Source: Amylostereum areolatum
Lineage: Eukaryota > Basidiomycota > Agaricomycetes > Russulales > Stereaceae
Reading direction: 5' to 3'
Assembly: GCA_012932865.1 (NCBI GenBank)
Contig: SAXG01000026.1
Coordinates: 434,001 to 498,000, forward strand
Length of the DNA stretch: 64,000 bases
This document shows positions 1 through 11,619 of this stretch, one piece after another. Under the pieces are notes generated by a model. It had not been told where the DNA came from, made no database searches, and saw only the letters and a list, made by a program, of their open reading frames with translations. Position numbers and translations under genes: made by a program. Every line of letters begins with the position of its first letter. Within the stretch, counting starts at the first letter, position 1.

Positions 1-2
1 TC

Positions 3-1139
3 CTTGTCGCAAAACAAGTTGAGGACGAAGTTGAAGAAGCAGAAGAACGCCAACGAGAAACCCTACGCCGCCTTGATCAAGAACTCGCCCAATCCCTCAC
101 CATCCCCCTCCCCTTCGACAAGATGTCCGACGCCGAATCCAAACCTGCCGTCTCCAAGCGGGAGATCGGCCCCAAGCCAAAGCCATTCAAAGGCGACACC
201 CTCCGGTTCTCCCTCGAGCTCCGCATGTTCCTGCGCGTTAACAAGGATGTTTATGCCACAGATGATGCCAAGATGATGCTCCTCCTCAGCCTGATGGAGG
301 ACGACACGGCGAAAGCCTGGGCCACGCATCGCCGCATAGAACTCTTCGCCGACGAAGACGAGAAGGAAGACACCGAAACCCTCGACCCCACGCCCCCAAC
401 ACTCCACTATAGCTCCTACAAAGAGCTCTTCGAGAGGTTTGGCAAAGACTTCGTGCCCGTCGATCCGAAGATAGAGGCTCAGCGTAAGATCAACGAGCTC
501 GCAATGACCACCCGGGACGTCACTGACTTTATCACCGAGTTTGAGATGCTGGCAACCATGTCAGCGTACGACGACGAGGCACTAATCCACTTTTTCAAGA
601 AGGGACTTCAGCGTGACCTCAGCAAGCAGGTGGCCCGGTCGTACCCGTTCCCCACCAAGCTCGCGGAGTGGAAGGAGCGCGCCCGCCGCATCAACCACCA
701 GTGGCTCGAAGAGAACCCGGAGAGGAAGAGCAGTCAGTCCAAGGGGGCTGTCGCGCTCACCTCGAACGGTTCGACCAACGACTCCTCGTCGCGCCGAGTC
801 GGCACCTTCACCAACACCTCGACCTGCCCTGCAAAACTGACGGACGACGAACGTGCAAAGATGATGCGCGAAGGCAAGTGCTTCATGTGTCGACAGGCCG
901 GTCACGTCTCTCGCGACTGCCCCAACCGCGACTCGAGCGCGCGACGGGTGGGCGCAGTAGAGACTGGGTCCAAGGCCCCTCCCCTGCCGACGAACACGGC
1001 TCCGTCCACCGCAAAAGCGACCCCCGACCCGTCCAAAACCATCGCGGCAATCACCCGCCAGCTGAAGGATCTGGACGTGGAAGGTAAGGAACAGGCAGTG
1101 GCACTGTTGAAGGATATCCTGGAGTCGCAGGATTTTTGA
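3..1139 (+). CDS. Gag polyprotein of the retrotransposon (5' partial)
   Basis: This is the structural protein that packages the element's RNA into cytoplasmic particles. The frame is open from the window edge, so the true start is upstream; the first internal ATG is at 123. Codons upstream of 123 encode a charged helix-like stretch rich in Glu and Gln. The middle has the usual retrotransposon gag composition (FKGDTLRFSLELRMFL, then a YKELFERFGKDFVP segment). A CCHC zinc knuckle, CFMCRQAGHVSRDC, lies at about 881-922. The frame ends at a TGA at 1137-1139, and the protease frame begins in -1 phase at the overlap, so expression of pol would need frameshifting or a separate initiation. Confidence 0.88.
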   Translation, partial: LVAKQVEDEVEEAEERQRETLRRLDQELAQSLTIPLPFDKMSDAESKPAVSKREIGPKPKPFKGDTLRFSLELRMFLRVNKDVYATDDAKMMLLLSLMEDDTAKAWATHRRIELFADEDEKEDTETLDPTPPTLHYSSYKELFERFGKDFVPVDPKIEAQRKINELAMTTRDVTDFITEFEMLATMSAYDDEALIHFFKKGLQRDLSKQVARSYPFPTKLAEWKERARRINHQWLEENPERKSSQSKGAVALTSNGSTNDSSSRRVGTFTNTSTCPAKLTDDERAKMMREGKCFMCRQAGHVSRDCPNRDSSARRVGAVETGSKAPPLPTNTAPSTAKATPDPSKTIAAITRQLKDLDVEGKEQAVALLKDILESQDF

Positions 1140-4100
1140 AACGCCCCCTAGTCGCGTCGTCTGGCGGAGGCAAAGGACTTGTATCATCGGCATCTTACAA
1201 TCGCTTTTCTGTATTATCATCTATGACCTCATGTGAGCAATCGTATCCATCGTGTGTGCACCTCTCTACTGTCACAAAGAACAGGCAAACACCCTCGATA
1301 ACGCTCAGAGTCAAGATGATTGGACGAGCGACAGGCCGACAAATCGACGCAGATGCACTGCTTGACAGCGGTGCAGAAGGAATCATCATCAATCGAAGCT
1401 TTGCTGAACGCAAGAAGCTGACCACGAGAAAACTAGAAAACCCGTTCCCCGTGCGTAACGTGGATGGCACCGAGAACATCATGGGCTGGGTACGTGACAC
1501 GACGACCCAGCGAATCCGGGTATACTCGCAAGACTCAAAGGCATACCATGAGGAAGAAGCTGAGTTCTTCATCACCGACATCGGTGATCACGATATGATC
1601 CTTGGAACAGACTGGCTCGATGAGCATAACCCCACCATAGACTGGCAGCAAGATCGTGTTGACATGCTCCGCTGCCCTCCCTCCTGCACCCTCTCCGAAC
1701 CGACCGTGACAAACCTTGCAACAAAGCCGCGAACACCATCGTCGACCCGATCACAGCGAAAGGTTCGAGCTGATGCGCCCCCTAAGGTACCTCTAGTCCC
1801 GGACGACCCCTTCCCAGAACCAGTGTATGTCTCCTGGGCCCCTATCCCTACGTATGTCATCCCCGCGCGCAGGGTCAAAGGTGTTCGTATCCGCACATTC
1901 CATCTCTCATCTCTACCTGCCCGCCTTTTCACTGAAGACGACGACGAACGACCCAGGGTCTTCTGAGACTGGGAGATCAATGGCCTGCGTCGTGCTGGGA
2001 TTCTTCCTGAAGTTGACGGCCCTAACCCGGAGGCAGTACCAATCCGCGCGGGCTTCACCAAGGCGCAAGAGCTTGCAGAGCACTCAAAGGAAAATGCACG
2101 TCCGCAAACCTTTGAAGACTTGGTTCCCCCTCCATACCGCGACTTTGCACCCGTATTCGACAAGAAAACCTCTGAATGACTACCCGACCGACGACCATGG
2201 GATCATGCCATCAACATGAAGGACGGCTTTGAACCCAAGCCGTGCAAGATCTATCCGCTCTCCCCCTCCGAGCAGATCGAGCTCGATACCTTCCTCGACG
2301 ACCACCTGAAGAAGGGCTACATTCGCCCATCGAAGTCGCCGCAGGCAAGTCCGTTCTTTTTCGTCAAAAAGAAGGATGGGAAGCTGCGGCCTGTACAGGA
2401 CTATCGAGAGCTGAACAAGGGTACCATCAAGAACGAGTATCCCTTGCCGCTGATCTCAGAAATTGTCGACCGCCTCAAAGGTGCAAAGATCTTCTCCAAG
2501 ATGGACGTCCGCTGGGGGTACAACAACGTCCGCATCAAGGAAGGCGACGAGTGGAAGGCTGCGTTCAAGACGAATCGTGGCCTCTTTGAACCTACGGTAG
2601 ATGTTCTTCGGCCTTATGAACTCCCCCGCGACGTTCCAGGCAATGATGAACGAACTTTTCAAGGACCTTATCGACTCGGGCAAAGTCATCATCTACATGG
2701 ACGACATCCTCGTATTCACTCGAACTATGGAAGAACATTGCGCCATAGTGCGACAGGTTCTCCAATGCCTACAAGACAATGACCTGTTCCTTAAGCCAGA
2801 GAAATGCGTCTTCGAGCAGGACTCTGTTGAATACCTGGGACTCATTATCTCACACGACAAGATCGCCATGGACCCCGTCAAGGTAGCTGGTATCCAGGAC
2901 TGGCCGACACCCCGGACGGTCAAAGATGTACAATCCTTCCTCGGATTTGGTAACTTCTACCGACGCTTCATCAAGGATTTCTCCAAGATCGCACGACCTC
3001 TGTTCGACCTAACAAAGAAGGACTGCACATGGAATTGGTCGGCGGAATGCCAGACGGCATTTAACGCACTTAAAGCTGCGTTCACCTCCTCCCCTGTCTT
3101 AGTTATGCCTGATCCAAGGAAACCCTACCTCGTCGAAGTTGACGCCTCGGACTTTGCTACTGGAGGTATACTCTCGCAGAAAGGTGACGACGGTCACTGG
3201 CATCCAGTGGCGTATCTGTCCAAGGCCCTATCGGAACCGGAACGCAACTACGACATCTACGACAAGGAGCTACTCACGATCATCCGTGCGCTCGAAGCCT
3301 GGCGCCACTACCTCGAAGGCGCCCCCGACACCGTCGAAATCTGGACAGACCACAAGAACCTGGAGCACTTCAAGACGGCACAGAAGCTGAGCCGCCGACA
3401 GGCACGTTGGGCTCTATTCCTCACTCGATTTGACTTCGCGCTCGTTCACAAACCAGGAGTATCCCATCGCCCAGACCCAATGTCCCGACGACCTGATCAC
3501 AAGCAGGGCGTTGAGAATGACAACAAGGAGCGTATCTTGCTCGACCCCAAGTACTTCCAGATACGTGCAACAAGGCCAGGAGCAGTAACCACCCTCGGTG
3601 ATGTCGAACTCCGACGACGTATCCGCGACTGCAAGACCAAGGACATCGAGGTTGTTCAAGCTCTGGATGCCATCTTACGAAATGGACCACGTACACTCGT
3701 CAAGAACCTTCAAGAGTGGAACTACGAAGAAGGCCTGGTCCTGTTTAGAGGAAAGGTATATGTCCCTGCAGACGACGAGTTGCGACGCGACATTGTCAAA
3801 ATGTACCATGAATCGCCCCTGGCTGGACACCCTGGTCGCTTCAAGACTTACGAACTTGTGAGTCGTGAATATTGGTGGCCTGGCATGTCTGTCTTCATCC
3901 GCGACTTTGTAGCAGGATGCGCAACCTGCCAGTCGACAAAGACACAGAGCAGCCGACCCCACGTCGACATGATCCCGAACGAAGTACCCGACCGACCATT
4001 TGGCGTCATCTCTACCGACTTCATTGTCGAGCTCCCTGACTGCGAAGGCTATAATGCCGTCAATGTCGTGGTTGATCGCCTCACCAAGATGGTGGTTACC

Positions 4101-5231
4101 ACCCCCTGTACAATGAAGATCACCAGCGATGGCACGGCCGACATTCTCTTCGATAAGGTATACCGACATTACGGCTTGGCGGACAAGATCATCTCAGATC
4201 GTGGACCCCAATTTGCTGGGCAGGTAATGCGTACACTCAACGAGAAGCTCGGGATCAAGTCTGCCCTTAGCACAGCGTATCACCCACAGACAGATGGCCA
4301 GACCGAACACGAGAACCAGAACCTTGAGCAGTTCCTGCGAGTATTCTGCAACTACCGTCAAGATGACTGGGTGAAGTGGCTGCCCTTCTTCGAGTTTTCT
4401 CACAACTCCCGCACCCATGCAGCTACTGGAAAGGCCCCCTTTGAAGTCCTCTACGGCTTCCTCCCCAAGATGTACCCATCCGTAAATCCGTCCTCAAAGG
4501 TCCCTGCAGTTGAAGAACGCCTCCATCAACTTGAAGAAGTCCGACAGGAGATTAAGGCCAGCCTTGCCCTCGCATCCGACTTAATGAAGCACTACAACGG
4601 TGACACGATCAGCAAATCGACACTGTTTGCCGTCGGAGACAAGGTCTGGCTCGAAGGCAAAAACCTGAAGACGACGAGGCCGAAAGCTAAGCTTGCTGCC
4701 AAACGATTTGGACCCTTCGAGATCGTTGATGTCATTAGCCCAGTGAACTACCGCCTGAAGCTGCCAAAGACGTGGAGAATCCACCCAGTCTTCCATGCTT
4801 CGCTGCTCACCGCGTACAAGGAGACAACGGCACATGGTCCAAACTATGAACAACCGCCGCCTGATCTCGTTGATGACGAGGAAGAATATGACGTTGAAGA
4901 CATCATCAACTCGAAGCCGACCGGCAACAAGAAAGGCATACAATACCTCGTCAAGTGGGCAGGCTATCCTGACTCCGAGAATACCTGGCTCCCTCGCTCC
5001 TCGCTCTCAAAAGTCACCGACATGATCGACGCCTTCCACAAACGCCATCCAAATGCACCCCGCCCTGTGCGTTCCCTCGGCATCTCCTTTGACGATTTCC
5101 TCGCATCTACCCTTGCAGATGACATTGCGCTCCAGGCGAAAGCGCGTCTTAAAGGGGGGGTAATGTCACGGATCGCTCCATTTCTCTCTTCGTTTGCAGA
5201 CCTCGTACACGCGACGCGTCATGGCACATGA
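1136..5231 (+). pseudogene. Pol polyprotein (protease, RT, RNase H, integrase, chromodomain), interrupted
   Basis: A protease segment with LLDSGAEG (about 1361-1384) is followed by reverse transcriptase with the YMDD catalytic box at 2694-2705. RNase H begins near 3125 (VDASDFATGG). The integrase zinc finger (HHCC) is at about 3808-3930, and the integrase core has DFIVELPD, DRGPQFAG and HPQTDGQTE. A chromodomain lies at about 4889-5040 (QYLVKWAGYPDSENTW). The frame is broken three times: TGA at 1964-1966, TGA at 2176-2178, and a one-base insertion just before the ATG at 2601, after which the frame is open to 5231. Both stops could be CGA codons turned to TGA by one C-to-T change. The last 68 bases of the frame lie inside the 3' LTR. 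As it stands this copy cannot make full-length Pol. Confidence 0.9.
5151..5160 (+). promoter_or_regulatory. Polypurine tract of the retrotransposon
   Basis: An all-purine run, AAAGGGGGGG, ends three bases before the LTR's TGTCA start. This is the expected position and composition for the primer of plus-strand DNA synthesis. Confidence 0.75.
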
Positions 5232-6071
5232 CTTTCCCTTGCATCACATGCTTCAACGACGTCATTGCCCGGACTTCCGAGTGGGGTTCCGCATCCTTAT
5301 CTATAACATCATTGCTCTGGACCTTCGTCCTCCGCCCCATGACTCCTTTCTTATTGTTCCCCCCGCTCGCACCACTATCGCATCACATCACACCTGTCAG
5401 CAACGGTCTACCTGCGATGCAGGTTCAGGACGTCGCGACGAGGTACAAGGCGAGGAGAGACGAGGATAGGACGAGGTATGAACTAGGTAAAACGAAGGTG
5501 TGGATCTACCCCTGCAGTACTTAGGGAGGATCCCCCAGGTAGCCGGAGAATAGAAAAGGTCGAGATGACCCTTCCTCATAGATTGGTGAGCCCTTATATA
5601 CATGAGGATAAGGACCCAAACGAAGACAAACAAAGCCGGAGTAGGAGTGGGTCAGGACGGACTACGAAGTGGGTACCACGGAGTACGAAGTGGGTCACAG
5701 CACGAGGCGAGGTAAGTATGACTCCAAGGTCTAGATCATGACCGAGGAAGCCGAGAAGTCCGGTATGCCCGAAGGGCCGGACGCGAGGCGAAGCCGATGC
5801 GAAATCCGATGCGAGGTCCGATGGTAAACTATAGTAAAGTAAGGTCCAATGTATATAATTTGGAGGCGTTCATGACAGCACCATCGTACCCACTTGTATA
5901 TAAGGACAGTGTTTCTCTTCCCTTTTCCCTAGACTGTCCATCTCGTCATACGGTACTGTAGCGCACGTTGCACTACCCTAGACCCCGGCACTCTCGAATC
6001 TATTTTCTTCTCGCTCCTCCCATCATCGCGACTTAGGCGGTTCATCGGTCTCATAAACTGCGTTTCTGACA
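5164..6071 (+). repeat. 3' long terminal repeat of the Ty3/gypsy element
   Basis: The LTR starts TGTCA directly after the polypurine tract and ends TGACA at 6071, a perfect 5-bp terminal inverted repeat with the canonical TG...CA ends. Its length of 908 bp is on the long side for the family. It contains a likely promoter TATA box at 5897-5905. The partner LTR is outside the window, so these borders rest on the terminal motif and on the polypurine tract only. Confidence 0.75.
5897..5905 (+). promoter_or_regulatory. Probable LTR TATA box
   Basis: TATATAAGG lies about 170 bp before the LTR end, a reasonable site for the core promoter that starts the genomic RNA. A second TATA-like run, TATATAATT, lies about 45 bp upstream and is an alternative. 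Confidence 0.5.
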
Positions 6072-6950
6072 GCAGCATACATTGGGGTGGGGTCCCACTT
6101 TATTAGCACTGCATTTGTTTAATTGTGTATCCATTAGCCTGTTTGTCTGTATCCCTCTCGAGTTCTCTCTGTTGGCTGCCCTTCATGTCACTATGCCCAA
6201 GCTTGTTGTTTACATGCCCATCAATTTTAGCATATGCCTCAGTTCTCCAGCATTCCCATTTACCATTACAAGTCATACAGGAGCTAAACAGAAATGGCCC
6301 CATCTGTTGTGAGGTGTGCACAGGCCCAGGGTTTTCAACTGCCTTCATGCTGTAGTGCCTGCCATCCAGTCAGGGCAAGAAGTTCAGTGAGATGGTCCTT
6401 GACTGAAGTTCTGTCCGTGATAGTATTCATATAAAAGAGTATGCAGTGGGCTACAGTATCACAACACATGAAGAGAGTGAGGGTACCATGCACTAGTCGG
6501 ATAGACCAAGAAACTAAAAAGCCAAAACCATAGTCATGACGAAGGGAGCAGCACGCGAGCTAATCCGGGCGGTGTATGAATGTATGCGAGAGGGGGAAGT
6601 GGGAGAGGGAGAGGGAAATGGGAATGGAGAAAAGAGGGCTCGTGGACGATTACGGGTATAAACACACATACGGAATAGAGAGAATAGGGGATAGACGTAG
6701 ACGTAGGACGGAATAAGCAACCATGTAATGGCAAGGTGAAAGGACGGATGCGAGACATGGGGGCGGAGGAGCGATCCAGCGTACGACAGCGGAGAAAAGA
6801 AGAGAGACAGGATAGACGAAGACTGAAAAAGAGAGGGAAACGACTACAGGGATCCGACGAATCCTCCGATGTGCATCCACGATGTATAACACAACACGAG
6901 CACCGCATCCGCCCCCCGACAACGTTCGGGAACAAAGCACGTCACGCCCT
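6072..6950. other. Intergenic stretch between LTR and kinase gene
   Basis: No convincing gene is seen. The first 450 bases look more AT-rich and less codon-like than the neighbourhood and may be an older repeat. The remainder is the 3' flank of the minus-strand kinase gene that ends at 6951. Confidence 0.5.
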
Positions 6951-9900
6951 TCACCGCTGCAAGCTAACACGGCTGCAAAAGAAAAGCCACCGTCAGCACC
7001 GCATCTACCGCACCGACCGAGAAGCAAAAGAACACGCACTCCCTGATCGTATCATACAGGAACTTGTAGCTCCTCAAATTACCCTTGAGTCGCCTGATAT
7101 CCAAACTGAACGTGTCAGTCAACCGATCGAGTCGCGTCAGCTCGATGTAGAACCGGACTTCGTCCCCAACATCGTGCGTCGCGTCGCCGTACACGGGCTC
7201 GTTGACCGACTGCGCATCCGAGCTCGATGGCGACGTCGCCTCGGGCGTTTCGATGTCCTGGCCTTGACCCAACGAGGCACCGTGGGCAGACACTTGTGAC
7301 GACTGGCGCCGCATGAGCAGGCCCTTGAGCATGCCTCCTCCGAAGCCCGTCTGGTGCTGCGACGGCAAAGGCAATCCTCGCTTGTCGACCTAAACGATAA
7401 GCCATAAACCGTCCGTCAGCAACTAACTGGGGAAAACATAATTGAAGCACCAACCCCGTTCGACGCCGCCGACCCCACCATCATAATCGCCGCCAGCCCG
7501 TTCGCGCTCGACGATCCCGGGTCCCTCAACCCCAATCCGACCCCAGGCGCCTTCTTTCGTTTGGCCCGCACACACCGATACTTGTACTCGCTCTCGACCT
7601 GTATCTCGATGCCCATCGCCTCGAGCACCTCCCGCACATGCTTCATGACCTCCGGCGGCGATCCCGTGGTGATCGTGGTCTTGTCCACCGCGCCGTGGTG
7701 GACGCGCAGCACGCCGCGGTTGGGAGCGACGTGCCGCATCATGCGCTCGCCGAAGCTCGGGACGAAGTTGGGGTCCGTCGCGGATGATGGCGTACGTTGC
7801 GGGAGCGCGCGCGACGAGATGGAGCCCGCGGACAGCTGCTGGGTCGGCGTCGCCTGCTTCTGCGCATTCGCGTTGACGGAGGTGGACGACGAGTTCTGTT
7901 GGAACGAGTTGAGCGTCGGCGTCTTGCCGCGCTCGACGAAGCTCGTGTCGTCGTCCTCGGGTTGGCCGCCCTTGCTCCGAGACCGGAACCACTGCATCAC
8001 CTTGCGCGCCTTGTTCGACGACGCGGGGTTGTCCATGCTCGCGCGGTCGCTGCGTTGGTCCTTGGGCACCGACGGGTTCATCTCCTTGTCCATCATCGGC
8101 TGGCGCGGAGGCATCGCGGCCGATTTCGGTTGCGCCTTGGCCGGTGAATCTTCTTTCTCCGTATCCTTGAACGCGTCGCGCGCGCGGGGGCGGACTTTGA
8201 GACCCGAGAGGGGGTTCGCGATAACAGACAGCGTGCTGCGACGGCTCTTCCTGCCCTCGGGGATGACCGCCTCCTGAGACGCGGAAGCGGGGGAAAGCAT
8301 GGGCGAAGGAAGCGAGTCCACGGGAGACGTTGCGGAAGGTGTGACTTGTAACGTCGAGGGACGCCTGGACGATCCCTTGGTCGTAGGGAGAATGAGCAGT
8401 GTAGGAGCTCTCTGAGGGCACCCGCGATCCCGAGCTGGTAGTGGCAGAATGGTGTTCTCCATTGCCAAAGATCTTGCCGAGCCCAATCTTGTCGATCGAG
8501 AGGCCCTTGCGGTGGCGGCTGGCCTTGGATGAACCTGAGCCATTGGTGCTCGGCTTGGGGGACGTTATGTATGACTTGTCCTCCACTGTAGCCTGCGGCG
8601 TTCCCGGAGGACTGGCCGGGTTGATAGTGACCGTCGGCGCATCACTCGAAGACGGGATGCGCGTTGACGGGCTGATCGGATTGGCAGTTGCCCGTGTTGC
8701 AGAACTTGCAGAGGGGCGGCGCCTGGCGGATCCTTGGTCGCCGGACGGACGGCGCGAGGACGGGGACTTGGACGGAGTACCGGCAGGAGGACGTGAGGAA
8801 TGGCTGGCACCCGACTGCTGTTGTTGCTCGTCCTCTGGATTGACAAACTCGACCTGAATGGTATGGCGCATATCGCCGCGCTTCTTGCGCACGCTGCCGT
8901 CTTGTGCGGCAGAGGGCGGTGACTTCGCGTCTTTCCGCGAGGAAGACCGCTTGGGAGTAGGGTCTTGAGAGTGAACATCCGGAAGAGCGGAGGACTCCTG
9001 GATCGGGGATGTGACGAAAGAACTCTTGTCCACTTTGGACGGAGGGCCGAACGGATCGTCGTCGATCTGCGAGGTGGGGAGCACAATTGCGGATGCCACC
9101 CCACGGCGCGAAGACTGGGCTTGCGGAGGCGACGCATACAACGACTGGTCGACCGAGGTCTCGTACAGGTACTCCGGCTGACCCGGAGACGCATATTGGG
9201 GGTCCCTGTGGGAGTGGCTGCGAGATGCGCTTGCACCGCTGACTGAGGCATGAGGGAAGACATCCGTCCGTGCGCTCTGACTGCGCGAAACCTTGGTCTC
9301 CCCGGGGGCCTGCCGCATCTGGCGCTGATATTGTAGGCGTTTCTGGCGATGCAATTCCATAGCGATATTTTCGAGATCGGCGACCGACTTGTCGAAAAGG
9401 TGTTGATAGGGAACAAGCCACGGATGGGCCATGACTTGATGAAGGCTTGCACGGCGCATGGGGTCAGGTTGAAGCATGATGCCGAGCAAATCACGGGCTT
9501 CGGGGGATATGTAGTCGGGGAAGGAAAGTGGGGTATTGACGATATACTTGTACAACAGGTTGATGTCGTTGCCGTCTGGATTGGCGGGGTCATCATCGAA
9601 TGGAAGGTAGCCTGCGAGCATTGCGTAGAGAATAACACCGCAGGACCAGATATCTGCGGCAGAACCAACGTAGGAGCCCTCGGAAATAACCAGTTCTGGA
9701 GCGGCGTAGCAGGGAGAGCCGCAACTAGTTTGCATGAGATCGTCGGCACGATGTTCGAAACGGTTGGCAAAACCAAAGTCGGTGATGATGACGTTGCGGT
9801 TGCGGTCGAGGAGGAGATTCTCAAGCTTGAGGTCACGATGCACGATCTTGCGCTCGTGTATGTACCACACGCCGGATATGAGCTGGGCAAAGAGTTTGCA

Positions 9901-10537
9901 CGCATCCTTCTCTTTTAGGTAACGATGCGCGAGGATGTGATCGAAAAGCTCGCCGCCGGAGGCGTAGTCGAGGATGATGCCGATGTATTTGTCGGTCTCG
10001 ATCACGTCGTAGAGACGGACGATATTTGGATGTTTGAGCATCTGAATTGGAAAAAGAATATTAGAACAAGGGGGGAGAAGAATGCGCAGAAAACGAACGC
10101 ACCCGTAGAACATCGATCTCACGTTCGACTTTGGACATGCGGACGGCAGAATCGATGTTGTGACGCTTTATAAGCTTGACTGCGGCCTCCTCACCCCACA
10201 TTGTGTGTAAACCAAGCTTGACCTTGCCAAATTCGCCCTCGCCAAGGGTCTGGAGGAGGAGGTAGGGACCGAACTTGGGAATTGCGCGGCCGGGGTGGCT
10301 TGCGGCGTATTGCTGTGCGGCGGGGTGAGCGTAGACATCACGGTACTTTGGTTGTTGGTCTTCGGAATGGGGGGACGACGAAGTGACGGTGTGAGATGCG
10401 CGCTGTTTGCGGGAAGAGGAATATTGGGAGGGGGGTGAGACGGGGGAGGGGTGAGCCTGGACAGAAACAGGACGAGAAGAGCCGTTCTGGCGAGAAGGGC
10501 CTGAGATAGACGAGTCCGGGATCTGAAGGCTGTCCAT
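6951..10537 (-). CDS. Kin4-type serine/threonine protein kinase (CAMKL family)
   Basis: Five coding exons were joined by hand: 10103-10537, 8353-10041, 7455-8273, 7040-7389 and 6951-6972 (about 1104 aa). The kinase domain spans roughly residues 90-370, with the loop GEGEFGKVKLG, catalytic HRDLKLENLLL, DFGFAN and CGSPCYAAPELV. The insert YLPFDDDPANPDG is typical of the Kin4/Frk1 branch, which in yeast acts in the spindle-position checkpoint. A long Ser/Pro-rich disordered region follows. The C-terminus (HHGAVDKTTI, then FYIELTRLDRLTDTFSLDI) looks like a KA1 membrane or autoinhibitory domain. The last exon is only 22 nt. The intron 8274-8352 has a weak donor (GTTACA); a donor at 8328 would also keep the frame. 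A 5'-UTR intron is likely at 10659-10709. The start at 10537 is the ATG that begins MDSLQIPDS. Confidence 0.88.
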
Positions 10538-10567
10538 GGTGGGGGAAGGGGAAGACGAGATGAACGT

Positions 10568-10570
<3 letters not shown>

Positions 10571-10606
<36 letters not shown>
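10571..10606. repeat. CGT trinucleotide microsatellite in the kinase 5' leader
   Basis: About ten near-perfect CGT units lie just upstream of the kinase start codon, within the probable 5' untranslated region. The same repeat makes false Asp-rich or Thr-rich reading frames on both strands. Confidence 0.8.
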
Positions 10607-11221
10607 GGTTGTTGTCAGAGGATGAGGATGACTGGAAAGCGGTGTGGTCAGCGCCTGGCTGAAACGGTGGCAAAGGGGGGAGGATAAGAGCGGGGAAGGG
10701 AACACTCACGCAAACGCGGACGCGCTTTTGGGGGAAACGGCGAGAGGAGTGGCAGACGAACGCTTGTCGTTCGTCCAACAGAGCGCACTTCCCCCGGCCC
10801 TCGCCGCCCGCTTTTGCCTCTTCCGGCCATCCCGGATCTCCGCTCCCCGACGCCTTCAAGGTTCTGAATCTCTAGGCTCTGTCTCCCTGTCTCTTTTCTC
10901 TCTCTCTCGCACCCTCGCATAACCCTCGCCGCTACCTTCTGAACTCGTGCTCATATCTGATCCATGCTGTACAGAATGCCCGGCTTTTCGCTGGCTTTTG
11001 TCTAGTAGCAACTCAATCGCTCATGTATGCAAAACCTTCCAACTATGTCTCTTACCCCCAGCGTAAACAGGGATCGACCTTTTCCTTTCCCCCTCTAATC
11101 AACAGTGTGTATAGGTGTGACCCGAGTGATTGGAGACTCTTGCCGACAATCACCCCCAGATTCATCAAATCCCATAAATGTCGTCCATCTCTGCCGTCAG
11201 TACAAGGACCTGCGCGGCATC

Positions 11222-11619
11222 CCCTTTCCCCCATCCGACACTCCGATCGCTTGAATTATGTATGGGGCAGCCGTCACCATGGCGGAGGCGCGCACGTAGC
11301 TCGAAATTGCGCGGATTGTAAATGTCGTCCGCGACACCGCCGTCCGCATTCCCACCGTCGTCTATCTCGCTTTCGCGCACGAAGGACGCGGTTACATCGT
11401 CATGGAATACATAACTGGACGCAACATCCGGGAGCAGTTAGGCTTCCCAACCGCGTTGACCTGGTCGCCGAGGTTTCGGCAGGGCTGCCTCTCTGTCTTG
11501 GTGGCACCCACGAGACCAACTTTATCACCAGTGATCAGGAAGACCTCTATGCCATCGACTCCGTCTGGTACGTCGGCTTCCTGCCGCCGTTGCTCGTTGC
11601 TTTCGCCTTGGCTCATTGA
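11222..11619 (+). pseudogene. Decayed aminoglycoside phosphotransferase (APH)-like kinase
   Basis: Two fragments in different frames match the APH/choline-kinase-like fold common in basidiomycetes. The first (about 11279-11460) carries MAEART then LEIARIVNV and GRGYIVMEYITGRN, the N-lobe pattern. The second (about 11470-11619) ends with the acidic motif region AIDSVWYVGFLPP and FALAH, the C-lobe pattern. TGA at 11252-11254, TAG at 11297-11299 and a frame change separate the parts, and the catalytic HxD loop is not recognisable. I read this as a dead gene copy; an unusual intron structure is the alternative. Confidence 0.6.

Larger units (their letters stand above)
1..6071 (+). mobile_element. 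Ty3/gypsy LTR retrotransposon, chromovirus type, 5' end outside the window
   Basis: The window opens inside gag. Gag, an aspartic protease, reverse transcriptase, RNase H, integrase and a C-terminal chromodomain follow in Ty3/gypsy order. A purine-rich tract and a 908-bp 3' LTR close the element at 6071. The 5' LTR and primer-binding site lie upstream of the window, so LTR identity and target-site duplication cannot be judged. Three lesions are visible: TGA stops at 1964-1966 and 2176-2178, and one extra base near 2600. Everything else is readable end to end, which suggests a recently active copy. The chromodomain places it among chromoviruses; in that group the domain is known to steer integration towards marked chromatin. 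Confidence 0.93.

Noticed and set aside
1..122. 5' LTR or primer-binding site at the left edge
   Set aside because: The gag frame is open through the edge and no TG...CA terminus is present, so the 5' LTR is outside the window.
582..1220. Minus-strand frame of over 200 codons inside gag
   Set aside because: It overlaps the gag zinc knuckle in antisense, shows no domain and has the composition of a shadow frame.
6072..6480. Transposase remnant beside the LTR
   Set aside because: The composition differs from the flanks, but no frame or motif supports a named element.
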